Positions 7,521-15,859 of a stretch of DNA of 64,000 nt are shown here, one piece after another. The stretch comes from Streptomyces anulatus (GTDB lineage Bacteria; Actinomycetota; Actinomycetes; Streptomycetales; Streptomycetaceae). Both the position numbers and the translations under genes were made by a program. The notes under the pieces were generated by a model, which saw nothing but the letters and a program-made list of their open reading frames with translations, was not told the DNA's origin and made no database searches. How positions within the stretch are numbered: the first letter of the stretch is position 1; every line of letters begins with the position of its first letter. The stretch covers positions 124,001 to 188,000 of the forward strand of contig NZ_BMVK01000007.1 of NCBI RefSeq assembly GCF_014650675.1, given 5' to 3'.

Positions 7521-9071
7521 CCGGCGGAGACGGGAGAACAGCCCCCGGTGCGCCCACCCGGTCCGGCGCAGCCCCGCCCCGACGCAGCCCGCGGCCAGGC
7601 AGAGCGCCAGCACCGCCGCGCCGGTCGCGGACGGGACGGCGTTCATCAGCGCGACCCCGGTCAGCACGACGACGAATCCGTCGAACTGCCATGCCACGAC
7701 ACGCAGTCCGGAGAGGTCGCCGAAGGGCGTGATGACCGGGAGAAGCAGTTCGAGCGGCAGATGCAGCTTCATCTCCCGCAGGAACCGGGCGCCGAGCACC
7801 AGCACCACCGATCCCGCGACGAGCAGGACCGTGTTCCCCGCCCGGCCGGCGGGGAGTGGCCACCGGAACAGGGCCACCAGGGCGCCGCCCAGGAAGGTTC
7901 CGGCGGTCACGGCGACGACGGGCCACGCCAGAGCCCGGGCAGGCAGCCCGCCCCACCGCTCACCGAACAGCGGGGCCATGGTCAGCTCGTCGCGCAGACC
8001 GCGCCAGGTCTCGCCCACCCACCCGGACCCCAGATACACCCCGACCGAGCCGGCCGCCCACCACCACCACTCCGGGCCGCCCCCCGATCCGGCCACCCCG
8101 TGGGTCAACGAGGCGCCGCCGACCGGAAGGAGCACCGCCGCCGCGGCCGCGCGTCCGGGCGTTCGCAGCGCCCGCACCGCCCCCTGGGCGAGATACCCGC
8201 GCAGGGATCCGTCCGTGCGGATCAGGGCGGAGGTGAACCCGCGCGGCTCCGGCCGGTACAGGTCGAGCGCATGGTGGAGCGTGCCCGTCCACGCGTACGC
8301 CCGGGCCTGGGAGGCGCGCGCCGACTCCCGTGCGAGCCGGGCGAGGTCGATCGAGGGCAGCGCGCGGAACGCCGGCGGTCCGACGGCCGCTGCCAGGAGC
8401 GCCGGGACGAGGGCGGCGAGCCAGTGACCGTAACGGCCGTCCGGGGCCGTGCCGCCGACCGCGGCCACGACGAGTGCCGAGGCGCCGACGGCACCGGCGA
8501 GCAGGAGGTTGTCGCGTACCGCCCTGACCTGGCCCCACAGCCAGGCCACGGCGGCGACGGCACTGGTCCCGGCCGTGACCGCGAGCCCCGGCAGCGCGGT
8601 GCCGGGGCGGTCGAACAGATCGGTCGCGAGGTAGGCCGCCGAGCAGACCGCGAGCAGCGTGACCGTGCCCGCGTACGCCAGCCTGCGCCGGGCGATCGTC
8701 CCGAGGTAGTGGGCGGGCGAGAGGTCCGTGGACATGAGCACGTGCAGCAGGAACGGCTGGACCACCAGCGGCCCCCAGAACCGGCCGACGAGCTGGCCGC
8801 CCCAGCACACGGCCACCGCGAGCCCGCAGACCAGCGGCGCGGCCCCGGCCGACAAGTTCACGGAGGACACGGAGAGGGGCGCCGGCGATGTGCTCCGGGC
8901 GTGGACGACCGGCACCAGGTAGAAGACGGTGAACAGCGCGACGAGATAGGCGGGGTACGCGCGACCCCGCACCGTCGCCCTGCCGCCGCGCCGGGCGTAG
9001 CCCTGCCGTACGGCCTGGACGCGGGCGCGCGCTTCGGACGCGGGCGGGGCGACGGGGCGCGTCGTCGTCAC
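7515..9071 (-). CDS. Polytopic membrane protein, probable ABC transporter permease
   Basis: This 518-residue protein has about ten hydrophobic segments, starting with one near residue 40 (AYLVALFTVFYLVPVV) and ending near the C-terminus (VVVLTGVALMNAVPSA). No named motif is visible, so the assignment rests on context. Its GTG start overlaps the stop of an ABC ATPase gene by 4 bases (GTGA), the usual arrangement for an ABC-2-like ATPase/permease pair. Half of the central region (about residues 220-300) is hydrophilic and should be cytoplasmic. Direction and substrate are unknown; export is more likely than import because no binding protein is present. Confidence 0.75.
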   Translation of the reverse strand: MTTTRPVAPPASEARARVQAVRQGYARRGGRATVRGRAYPAYLVALFTVFYLVPVVHARSTSPAPLSVSSVNLSAGAAPLVCGLAVAVCWGGQLVGRFWGPLVVQPFLLHVLMSTDLSPAHYLGTIARRRLAYAGTVTLLAVCSAAYLATDLFDRPGTALPGLAVTAGTSAVAAVAWLWGQVRAVRDNLLLAGAVGASALVVAAVGGTAPDGRYGHWLAALVPALLAAAVGPPAFRALPSIDLARLARESARASQARAYAWTGTLHHALDLYRPEPRGFTSALIRTDGSLRGYLAQGAVRALRTPGRAAAAAVLLPVGGASLTHGVAGSGGGPEWWWWAAGSVGVYLGSGWVGETWRGLRDELTMAPLFGERWGGLPARALAWPVVAVTAGTFLGGALVALFRWPLPAGRAGNTVLLVAGSVVLVLGARFLREMKLHLPLELLLPVITPFGDLSGLRVVAWQFDGFVVVLTGVALMNAVPSATGAAVLALCLAAGCVGAGLRRTGWAHRGLFSRLRRG

Positions 9072-9697
9072 AGGCCCACGCGACCGTCCCGCACCGCCAC
9101 CAGCGCCTCCTCGTGCGTGGCCACCAGGAAGGCGGTGCCCTCCTCGGCCCGCTCGGTGAGCAGGGCGGCCACCAGGGCCACGCGGTCGCTGTCGAGGTGC
9201 CGTTCGGGCTCGTCGAGCAGGACGACCTCGGCAGGGCGGACGAGCGTCAGCGCCAGGCCGAAGAGCTGGAGCTGCCCGGACGAGACCTGATGGGGAAACC
9301 GCTCGCCCAGCGGGGCCAGTCCCAGCCGGTCGATGATCCGCCCGGCGCGTTCGGCGGTGCTCGCGGAGTTGCCGTACCAGGAGGCGGCGACCAGCGTCAC
9401 CTGCTCACGCAGCGTCATGTCCCGGGCGTACGGGACCGGGTCGACGAGCGACGCGACGAGTCGGCGGTGCAGGGGTTTCGCCAGGTCGACGGGGTCCCCC
9501 AGCACCGAGCACGATCCGGCCGTCAGGGTCCGGCTGCCCAGGAAGGCGCGCAGCAGCGTCGTCTTGCCCGAGCCGTTGCCGCCGGTGACACACCAGAACT
9601 GGCCCGGCGGGACCGAGAACGTCGTGGGCGCGAGCAGTGTGGTGTCGCCCAGTGCGACCGTCGCGCCGTCCGCCGCGATGGCGGGAACCACCATCAT
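9068..9697 (-). CDS. ABC transporter ATP-binding protein
   Basis: This compact 209-residue ATPase has Walker A (GGNGSGKTT near residue 38), signature motif VSSGQLQLFG near 140, Walker B (VVLLDEPE) and the switch histidine (VATHEEA). The signature deviates from LSGGQ (SSGQLQ), which occurs in small export ATPases. The start is one of two adjacent ATG codons directly behind GGAGGGGGAG; the open frame continues upstream without support. It is coupled to the downstream permease gene. The 171 bases to the next operon should hold its promoter, although the neighbouring sigma-factor operon runs in the same direction and read-through cannot be excluded. Confidence 0.88.
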   Translation of the reverse strand: MMVVPAIAADGATVALGDTTLLAPTTFSVPPGQFWCVTGGNGSGKTTLLRAFLGSRTLTAGSCSVLGDPVDLAKPLHRRLVASLVDPVPYARDMTLREQVTLVAASWYGNSASTAERAGRIIDRLGLAPLGERFPHQVSSGQLQLFGLALTLVRPAEVVLLDEPERHLDSDRVALVAALLTERAEEGTAFLVATHEEALVAVRDGRVGL

Positions 9698-9868
9698 CTC
9701 CCCCTCCGGAAGAACTACCGGCGTTCCCTGATGTGTTGCCGGTCTCCTCGCCGCGTACGGTACGCGCTGCCGCGCCGGGGTGCCGAGCCCGGCCCGCCTT
9801 CGTCCACCGGGCCGGAAGCGCCGGCATCGCCCTCGCCGACGCTCCCCCGGCCCACCCACGACCGGCCG

Positions 9869-10432
9869 TCACCTCCGGGGCCCGGCCGCCGCGTATCCGG
9901 TGGCGCCGGCCACCAGCAGGGCGGCGGCGGTCCAGGCGGCGGCCCGGCCGTCGGGCGGGGCCAGCAGCCAGCCGCCGACCCCGGCCGGGTCGGGCGCTGC
10001 GAAGAGGGTGACGGCCGGCCAGCCGACGACCGGCGTCCAGGCGTACTCCGCACCCAACAGGACGGCCCCGAGCGCGGCGAGACCGGTCAGCCCGGCGGCG
10101 TCCCGGAGCAGGAACGCCACCGTCACGGGTTCCCGCACCGCCGTCTGCGCCGCCAGGAGCACGAGGGTGACGGCGGCGGCGATCAGCAGGACGTGCGCCG
10201 CCCGGAGCGGGGCCCAGCGGATCGCCGCCGTCCGGTCCAGGGCGGCGTCCTGGCCGCCGAGCCCGGGGGCCGCCGAGGCGACGGCGACCGCCACGGCCAG
10301 GACGCTCGGCCGAGGATCGGCGGCGCCGTCGGCCGCCGCGCCCGCCCCGAGCAGCGCCGCCGAGGCGAGGAGCGCCCAGGCCGCGGCCGGGGCCCGCCGC
10401 GATCGCGCGTACAGCAGGAGACCGCTCGTCAC
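9869..10432 (-). CDS. Integral membrane protein, last gene of the ECF-sigma/ABC operon
   Basis: A 187-residue hydrophobic protein with about five or six membrane segments (for example RAAHVLLIAAAVTLVLLAA near residue 85 and AAWTAAALLVAGATGYAA at the end). I recognise no conserved motif. It begins at GTG in a GTGA overlap with the preceding membrane protein, so it probably forms the second half of the transporter membrane domain with that protein. A C-terminal arginine pair ends the chain. Function as an ABC partner is inferred from coupling only. Confidence 0.7.
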   Translation of the reverse strand: MTSGLLLYARSRRAPAAAWALLASAALLGAGAAADGAADPRPSVLAVAVAVASAAPGLGGQDAALDRTAAIRWAPLRAAHVLLIAAAVTLVLLAAQTAVREPVTVAFLLRDAAGLTGLAALGAVLLGAEYAWTPVVGWPAVTLFAAPDPAGVGGWLLAPPDGRAAAWTAAALLVAGATGYAAAGPRR

Positions 10433-11811
10433 CGCGCTCCCCCGGCCAGGTCGTCGGCCCAGGTGAACTCGCAGCCGAGGGCGGCTTCGCGCACCTCGGC
10501 GACCCGGCTCCGTTGCTGGTCCGGGGAGAGTGCCGTGAACTGCTTCCACGCCTTCCCCGTCGAGGCCCGGTAGGCCGCGCGGTCGTACACATCGGCCTCG
10601 ATGGGCCGGAAGGCGCCCAGCGCCCAGCTCGCCAGCACGCTCTGCACGACGAGCACCTCGTCGCCGCCGAACTCCCGGGAGGTGATGGCCCGGCAACTCG
10701 GCGCGAGGCCCTCGCCGACGAGGCGACGCACCAGTCGGTCGCCCTTCGCCGTGTCGATCTGCGGGTCCTCGAAGTTGACGAGCACCGCCGCCGGGGCGAG
10801 CCGGCGCTCCTCGCCCACGGCCCGGAGCGCGGTCTCCTCCCGGACCTGTCGGGGCGCCGCGTCGCCGAGGGCGGTGTCCAGGACCTCCAGGGCCCGGGTG
10901 GCGGAAGGCGCGAGGGCGTCGAGCCGGTGGCGGTGCACCTCCGTGACGCAGACCTGGCCTTCACATACCTGGGCGGCCGCCGCCGGGTCGATGCGGTAGC
11001 CGCCGCGCGCGTCGCCGGGCAGCACCAGCAGCGCCAGGGCGGCTCCGGCGAGCACGGGCGCCACGGCCGTCAGGCGGCTCCGCCGGCGGGTGGCGCTCAG
11101 CAGGGCGAACCCGGTGGCCAGGAGACCGAGCAGCCAGAGGGTCTGGCCCAGGTGCACGGCTCCGGTGAGGGTCAGCAGCACCTGGCGCGGCTCGGCGACC
11201 GCCGGGGAGAGCTGCGAGAGCAGCTGGGATCCGACGCGGGCGGTGGGCAGTTCGCTGTCGGTCTGCTGCATCAGGAACACGGTCACCGCGAGGAACAGGA
11301 CCGCCACGGCCGGCGGGGTCAGCGGTGAGGGCAGGGCCCGTGCCACGCCCATGCCGAACACCGCGGCCGCCACCAGGGCCAGCAGCGCGACGGCCGAGAT
11401 GGGCAGCCAGCCCAGGTGGGTGTACGAGGTCGGGCCGAGCGCCACCTGGACGCCGCCCCACACCAGCAGCGCCCCGAACCCGGCGACCAGCGCCAGGGCG
11501 ACCGCGGTCACCGGGGTCGCCGCGCGCTGCCATCCGGGCCGGGGGGTGGCAGCCAGCAGTTCCGGCATCCGGGAGCGGTGGTCCCGCAGTCCGTACAGGG
11601 CGCCGATCCCGGCGACCAGGGGCCACAGGTAGGCGAGCAGCCCCCGGGTCCACAGGGCCAGGGAGGTCCACTGCCCGGTCCAGTCCACCGTGGTGCCCCA
11701 CCAGCTCCCGTCGATGCCGTAGAGGAACGCGAACCCGCAGGCCAGGACGGTGAGGCCGGCCAAGGGGGCTGCTGAGCGCAGGAGTTCGGTGCGCAGGACG
11801 CGGAGGTTCAC
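10429..11811 (-). CDS. ABC transporter membrane protein with extracytoplasmic domain
   Basis: This 460-residue protein starts at GTG in a GTGA overlap with the ATPase gene. The first 270 residues contain six or seven membrane segments (APLAGLTVLACGFAFLYG near 15, VTAVALALVAGFGALLVWG near 105, ending with APVLAGAALALLVLPG). The last 180 residues are soluble and hold cysteines in AAQVCEGQVCVTEVH, like a folded extracytoplasmic domain. This layout resembles streptomycete ABC-2 permeases placed next to ATPases. The soluble tail may sense or handle the substrate; that is inference. No substrate can be named. Confidence 0.75.
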   Translation of the reverse strand: MNLRVLRTELLRSAAPLAGLTVLACGFAFLYGIDGSWWGTTVDWTGQWTSLALWTRGLLAYLWPLVAGIGALYGLRDHRSRMPELLAATPRPGWQRAATPVTAVALALVAGFGALLVWGGVQVALGPTSYTHLGWLPISAVALLALVAAAVFGMGVARALPSPLTPPAVAVLFLAVTVFLMQQTDSELPTARVGSQLLSQLSPAVAEPRQVLLTLTGAVHLGQTLWLLGLLATGFALLSATRRRSRLTAVAPVLAGAALALLVLPGDARGGYRIDPAAAAQVCEGQVCVTEVHRHRLDALAPSATRALEVLDTALGDAAPRQVREETALRAVGEERRLAPAAVLVNFEDPQIDTAKGDRLVRRLVGEGLAPSCRAITSREFGGDEVLVVQSVLASWALGAFRPIEADVYDRAAYRASTGKAWKQFTALSPDQQRSRVAEVREAALGCEFTWADDLAGGAR

Positions 11812-12650
11812 CAGCTGCCCTTTTCGTGGTCGGAGCCGGACAGGAGGGCGGAGTAGCCGCGTTCCAAGGGGCTGTCGCCCGGCTGGTCGGCGGTTCCGGC
11901 GGCGGCCAGCGCCTCCGGCGTCCCCTGGAAGACGAGGCGGCCCCGGTCGAAGAGCACCACATCGGTGCAGGCCGCGGCGACGTCCTCGACCAGGTGGGTG
12001 GAGACCAGCACGCAGCTCTCCCGGCCGAGTTCCTGGAGCAGGGCGCGGAACTGGAGGCGTTGTGCCGGGTCGAGGCCGACGGTCGGTTCGTCGAGCAGCA
12101 GCACCGAGGGGTCGTTGACGATGGCCTGGGCGATGCCGACGCGGCGCACCATTCCTCCGGAGAGCGCCTTCATCCGGCTGTCGGCCCGGTCCGCGAGTCC
12201 GACCCGTTCCACGGCGCGCTGCACGGCGCCGGGGATGTCCCGCGCGGGCATCTCCTTCAGCCAGGCCATGTAGGTGACGAACTCCCGGACGGTGAACCGC
12301 TTGTAGTAGCCGAACTCCTGCGGCAGATAGCCGATGCGGCGGCGCAGCTCGCGGTGGCGGGCGCTGTCGCGGACGGAGTGGCCGAACAGTTCGAGGTCTC
12401 CCCCGGTGGGTCGCAGGACGGTGGCGAGCGCCCGGATCAGAGTGGTCTTTCCGGCGCCGTTGGGGCCGAGCAGACCATGGGTTCCGGTGCCCAGGGCGAG
12501 GTCGAGCCCGTCGACGGCGAGCCGGTCGCGGCCCACCCTGACGGTGAGGCCGGTGGCATGGATCTCATGGGCGTAGACGCGTGGCGCGGTGTCCAGCGCG
12601 CCGGTCGGGACGGTCGGTACGGTCAACGGGGGCTCCTTGCGGGGGGTCAT
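11808..12650 (-). CDS. ABC transporter ATP-binding protein of the ECF-sigma operon
   Basis: A 280-residue ABC-2-type (CcmA/NatA-like) ATPase. Walker A is GPNGAGKTT near residue 60, the Q-loop follows in GYLPQEFGYYKRFTVREF, the signature is LSGGMVRR near 155, Walker B LLLDEPTVGLD, and the H-switch VSTHLVEDV. An N-terminal extension of about 25 residues precedes the domain. The ATG overlaps the anti-sigma stop by 4 bases; longer upstream frames lie within that gene. Coupling to a sigma/anti-sigma pair suggests that the transporter is the direct output of, or is tuned by, envelope signalling. Confidence 0.9.
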   Translation of the reverse strand: MTPRKEPPLTVPTVPTGALDTAPRVYAHEIHATGLTVRVGRDRLAVDGLDLALGTGTHGLLGPNGAGKTTLIRALATVLRPTGGDLELFGHSVRDSARHRELRRRIGYLPQEFGYYKRFTVREFVTYMAWLKEMPARDIPGAVQRAVERVGLADRADSRMKALSGGMVRRVGIAQAIVNDPSVLLLDEPTVGLDPAQRLQFRALLQELGRESCVLVSTHLVEDVAAACTDVVLFDRGRLVFQGTPEALAAAGTADQPGDSPLERGYSALLSGSDHEKGSW

Positions 12651-13450
12651 CGCAGGCTCTTGGGGGTGGTGTAGGCGCGGCGGCGGGCCAGGGTGACGAC
12701 GGCCGCGGCGGCGAGCGTCAGGGCCCAGAGCGGGAGGTGTTCGGGCTGGAGGAGGAAGAGCCGGCCCAGGGCCGCGGCCGGGGCCAGTACCGCCGCGGTC
12801 CACAGCGCTCCGAGGGCGGCGGTGGCGCGGCCGACGCCGATGACGCTGCCGAGCGCCAGCGCCGTCGCGGTGAGGGCGAGGGAGGGCAGGAGCCACTGCG
12901 CGAGGGCGACGCCCGTCAGGAGCCCGGCCACCAGGTGCACCGGAAGGACGACGGCGAGCACGGTCAGGGTGCGCCGCAGCAGCAGGGACAGCCCGGCGCG
13001 CGGGGTGACGGCGGTCAGCTCGAACGCCGGGTCCAGGCCCCGCGACCAGGCCGCGGCGACTCCGGCGAGCGGAAGGACCGGCGCCAGCAGCAGGACGGGC
13101 GGTGCGCCCCGCGTCCAGCCCGCGGTGCGGTCCAGCAGCACCGCGACGACGCTCACGCCGATGACCATGGCCAGCCAGGGGCCCATCACCGGGGTGGCCC
13201 AGGCCATGGGGCGGCGGCGACGGCGCGGTGCGGGCGTCGAACGGTCCAGGGCGGGCTCCAGGCCGTCGCGGACGGCGGTCAGCAGGGCGGTGACGGCGGG
13301 TACGTCGGCCGCCGCGCCGGCCAGCCGGCCCCGGCAGCCGGCGCACTGCTCCATATGGGCCTCCACGGCCCACAGTTCGTCGGCGGGCAGATCGGTGTCT
13401 CCTCGCGCGTAGCCGGCGACCAGTCGGTCGGAGGGGTGCTCGACGCTCAT
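12647..13450 (-). CDS. Zinc-finger (zf-HC2) transmembrane anti-sigma factor
   Basis: A 267-residue protein with a cytoplasmic head carrying the ZAS motif H32-x3-C36-x2-C39 (HMEQCAGC), typical of anti-sigma factors that hold an ECF sigma. An Arg-rich stretch near residue 75 precedes five or six membrane segments (MVIGVSVVAVLLD near 95, TLTVLAVVLPVHLVAGLLTG near 170, LWALTLAAAAVVTLA near the end). A multi-pass anti-sigma is larger than the common one-pass type and suggests the membrane part itself senses or joins the transporter. It is coupled by ATGA overlaps to the sigma gene before it and the ATPase gene after it. Confidence 0.88.
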   Translation of the reverse strand: MSVEHPSDRLVAGYARGDTDLPADELWAVEAHMEQCAGCRGRLAGAAADVPAVTALLTAVRDGLEPALDRSTPAPRRRRRPMAWATPVMGPWLAMVIGVSVVAVLLDRTAGWTRGAPPVLLLAPVLPLAGVAAAWSRGLDPAFELTAVTPRAGLSLLLRRTLTVLAVVLPVHLVAGLLTGVALAQWLLPSLALTATALALGSVIGVGRATAALGALWTAAVLAPAAALGRLFLLQPEHLPLWALTLAAAAVVTLARRRAYTTPKSLR

Positions 13451-14007
13451 GCCAGTGCCCTTCTCATGGCGATACGGGCCCGGCGGGCCCGGGTCTTGAC
13501 GGTGCCTTCGGGGAGGTCGAGCAGGACCGAGGTCTCCCGGACCGAGAGCCCGTCGAGCACCAGGGCCTGGAGCACCTGCCGCAGCTCCGGGGCGAGGGTC
13601 CGCAGGGCGTCCCCGACCTCTCCGCCGACGGCGGCGGCCAGCACCTCGTCCTCGGCGGCCGGGGCGGTGACTCGTCCGGCGGCGGCGACGGGCGGTTCGG
13701 CGTGGTGGGCGCGGCGGCGGAACGCGTCGACCAGGCGGCGGGCCGCGATCGTCCAGAGCCATCCGGCGGCGCTCCCGCCGACGGCGCTGCCGACGAAGGC
13801 GCCGGCGGCGCGCCACACGGCGAGATAGGTCTCCTGCATGACCTCGGCGACGATCTGCTCGTCGGCGCACCGACGTCGCAGCCGTACCGCCAGCCAGGGC
13901 GAGGTGCGCCGGTACAGCTCGTCGAACGCGGCGCGGTCTCCGTCGGCGACCAGGCGGAGGAGATGTTCCTCGGCCGGCTCCGGGGGCCGCTTCTTTCGTA
14001 GTCTCAC
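13447..14007 (-). CDS. ECF-type RNA polymerase sigma factor
   Basis: A 186-residue sigma-70 group 4 protein with region 2 at about residues 15-90 (AAFDELYRRTSPWLAVRLRR, then EVMQETYLAVWR) and region 4 at about 125-180 (LRTLAPELRQVLQALVLDGLSV, ending in EGTVKTRARRARIAMRRAL). The start is GTG; no strong ribosome site precedes it. It heads a five-gene operon joined by 4-base overlaps at every junction (sigma, anti-sigma, ATPase, two membrane proteins). The usual logic is autoregulation of its own operon; I could not identify a convincing -35/-10 pair in the 72 bases before the start. Confidence 0.92.
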   Translation of the reverse strand: MRLRKKRPPEPAEEHLLRLVADGDRAAFDELYRRTSPWLAVRLRRRCADEQIVAEVMQETYLAVWRAAGAFVGSAVGGSAAGWLWTIAARRLVDAFRRRAHHAEPPVAAAGRVTAPAAEDEVLAAAVGGEVGDALRTLAPELRQVLQALVLDGLSVRETSVLLDLPEGTVKTRARRARIAMRRALA

Positions 14008-14079
14008 ACCGGCCAGACGCGGGGCGGGGCCCGCGGGTTCTCACCTGGGAGTGGTCTGCGTCATACCCGGTGGACGGGG

Positions 14080-15006
14080 CTACCGCCCGAGCAGCGCGGC
14101 GACGGTGATCAGCACCGGGACCGAGAGCAGGGTGGACAGCAGGATCGACTCCCTGGCGAACCGCTCGGCGACCCCGTAGTGCGAGGCGTACGTGAAGAGG
14201 TTCTGGGCGGCCGGGAGAGCGGCGATCACGACGACGGCCAGCAGCGCCTCGCCCCGCAGACCGAACAGCCCCGCGCCGACGACCCAGGCGACGACCGGCT
14301 GGGCGACCGTCTTCAGCAGGGCGGACAGGTAGAGCGCGCCCCGGTCCTCCCCCCGGCCCGGGCGCTCGCCGCCGTACAGGGATATCCCGAAGGCGAGGAG
14401 GACCGCGGGGACCGACATGTTGCCGATGAGGACGAGCGGTTCCAGCAGGGGTCCGGGCAGGGTCCGGCCGGACGCGGCCACGGCGACGCCGGCCAGCGAT
14501 CCGATCGCCATCGGGTTGCGCAGCGGGGTGGTCAGCCGCCGGAGGACCGAGACCGGTTCTCCGGGGCGGCCGAGGTCGAGGACGGTCAGGGCCAGCGGGG
14601 TCACCACGATCTGCTGGAGGAGCAGCACCGGGGCGACGAGGGAGGCGTCCCCGAGGACGTAGACGGCGATGGGGATGCCGAGATTCCCGGCGTTGACGTA
14701 ACTGGAGCACAGGGCGCCGATGGTGACCCGTCCGGCGTCCCAGCGCAGGAACAGCCCGGCCACCACGACGAAGACGCCGGCCGCGGCTGCCGTGGCCGTC
14801 GCGGTGACCAGCAGACGTGTCGACAGGACGACGGACAGGTCCGCGCCCGCGAGCATCGTGAAGAGCAGGGCCGGGGTCGCCACGTTGAAGGCCAGCCGGG
14901 TCAGCACGGTGCGGCCGTCCTGTCCCAGATATCCGCGGCGGCCTATGACGTACCCGACGGCGATGACGGTGGCGATCACCGTGAAGCCGGTGAGGACTCC
15001 CTGCAT
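14080..15006 (-). CDS. AEC-family transporter (auxin efflux carrier/malonate permease type)
   Basis: This 308-residue membrane protein has the ten-segment pattern of the AEC family: an N-terminal half beginning GVLTGFTVIATVIAVGYVIGRRGYL, the conserved LAFNVATPALLFTML stretch near residue 40, and the crossover region SSYVNAGNLGIPIAVYVLG near 110, where the asparagine/glycine/proline motif forms the transport site. A hydrophilic loop near 150-165 divides the two halves. Members carry organic anions such as malonate, or auxin in plants. It lies downstream of the sialic acid operon on the same strand but behind a strong terminator, so it is probably transcribed alone. The substrate is unknown. 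Confidence 0.85.
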   Translation of the reverse strand: MQGVLTGFTVIATVIAVGYVIGRRGYLGQDGRTVLTRLAFNVATPALLFTMLAGADLSVVLSTRLLVTATATAAAAGVFVVVAGLFLRWDAGRVTIGALCSSYVNAGNLGIPIAVYVLGDASLVAPVLLLQQIVVTPLALTVLDLGRPGEPVSVLRRLTTPLRNPMAIGSLAGVAVAASGRTLPGPLLEPLVLIGNMSVPAVLLAFGISLYGGERPGRGEDRGALYLSALLKTVAQPVVAWVVGAGLFGLRGEALLAVVVIAALPAAQNLFTYASHYGVAERFARESILLSTLLSVPVLITVAALLGR

Positions 15007-15090
15007 GTCTTCCTTGCGGGTGGATCAGCTGCGGTGGGCGGCCGGACGGGTGGAACACCTGGTCAGGTGCCGGACAGCGTCTCAGACCTG

Positions 15091-15125
15091 GGGTCGCGCC
15101 CCCGAGGCGGGGTGGGGCGCGACCC
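15091..15125 (-). terminator. Terminator of the nanA-nanK-nanE operon
   Basis: A perfect 12-bp stem (GGGTCGCGCCCC / GGGGCGCGACCC) with an 11-base loop lies 20 bases after the NanE stop on the minus strand. It separates that operon from the AEC transporter gene, which is on the same strand. Confidence 0.75.
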
Positions 15126-15145
15126 GGTGGGCCACCGCCTGCCGG

Positions 15146-15859
15146 TCAGCCCCGGGCGGTTTCGCCCGCGCCGTCGCCCGGTCCGTTTGCCAGTGCGCCG
15201 ACGAAGCGGGCGGTCAGGGCGGTGGGTGCGGTGATGGCGGTGCCGACCACGACGCTGTGGGCGCCGCGGGCGAGCGCCTCGGCGGCCTCCTCGGGGGTGT
15301 TGACGCGCCCTTCGGCGACGACGGGTACGGAGATCGCGGCCGACAGGGACGCCACGAGGTCCAGATCCGGTCCGCTCTGCTTCGGGGTCCCCGGTACATA
15401 GCCGGACAGGGTGGTGGAGACGAAGTCCGCCCCGTGTCCGGCGGCGGCGATCCCCTCCGCGAGGGTGGCGACGTCGGCCATGACGAGGGCGCCCGCGGCG
15501 TGCACGGCGGCGACGAGCTCGGCGAAGGTGGAGCCGTCCGGGCGCGGCCGGTCGGTGGCGTCGGCGGCGACCACGGCGGCGCCCGACGCGGCGACGGCCA
15601 GGGCGTGCCGGACGGTCGGGGTGATGTACACCCCGGTGTCGCCGTCCTTCCACAGGCCGATGACCGGCAGGTCCACCGCCGCCACGATCGCGGCGACGAC
15701 CTCCGGTTCGTTGGCGCGGATCGCGGCGCCGCCGCCGGCGGCCGCCGAGAGCGCGAGGCGGACGAGGGTGGCGGTCTCGCGCATCGGGTCCCGGGGGGGC
15801 GCCTGGCAGGAGACGATCAGCCGGCCCCGGAGTGCGGCGGCCAGATCCTGTGCGTTCAT
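15146..15859 (-). CDS. nanE: N-acetylmannosamine-6-phosphate 2-epimerase
   Basis: A 237-residue NanE TIM barrel that converts ManNAc-6-P to GlcNAc-6-P, the third step of sialic acid breakdown. Motifs follow the family: LIVSCQAPPRDPMRE at residue 14, AAIRANEP, LPVIGLWK with the catalytic lysine, VVAADATDRPRP, and C-terminal phosphate-binding strands VVAEGRVNTPEEA and GAHSVVVGTAIT. It is the last gene of a three-gene operon, with its ATG overlapping the ROK kinase stop by 4 bases. Its neighbours supply the aldolase and kinase steps, which makes the pathway assignment firm. Confidence 0.94.
   Translation of the reverse strand: MNAQDLAAALRGRLIVSCQAPPRDPMRETATLVRLALSAAAGGGAAIRANEPEVVAAIVAAVDLPVIGLWKDGDTGVYITPTVRHALAVAASGAAVVAADATDRPRPDGSTFAELVAAVHAAGALVMADVATLAEGIAAAGHGADFVSTTLSGYVPGTPKQSGPDLDLVASLSAAISVPVVAEGRVNTPEEAAEALARGAHSVVVGTAITAPTALTARFVGALANGPGDGAGETARG

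Noticed and set aside
14008..14079. ECF-type autoregulated promoter before the sigma gene
   Set aside because: The region is short and no convincing AAC-like -35 with CGTC-like -10 could be placed at normal spacing.
12647..15058. 803-codon minus-strand frame spanning sigma-factor and AEC genes
   Set aside because: The real gene is only the anti-sigma part after 13450. The upstream residues are Arg/Pro/Gly-rich and overlap well-supported genes in another frame.
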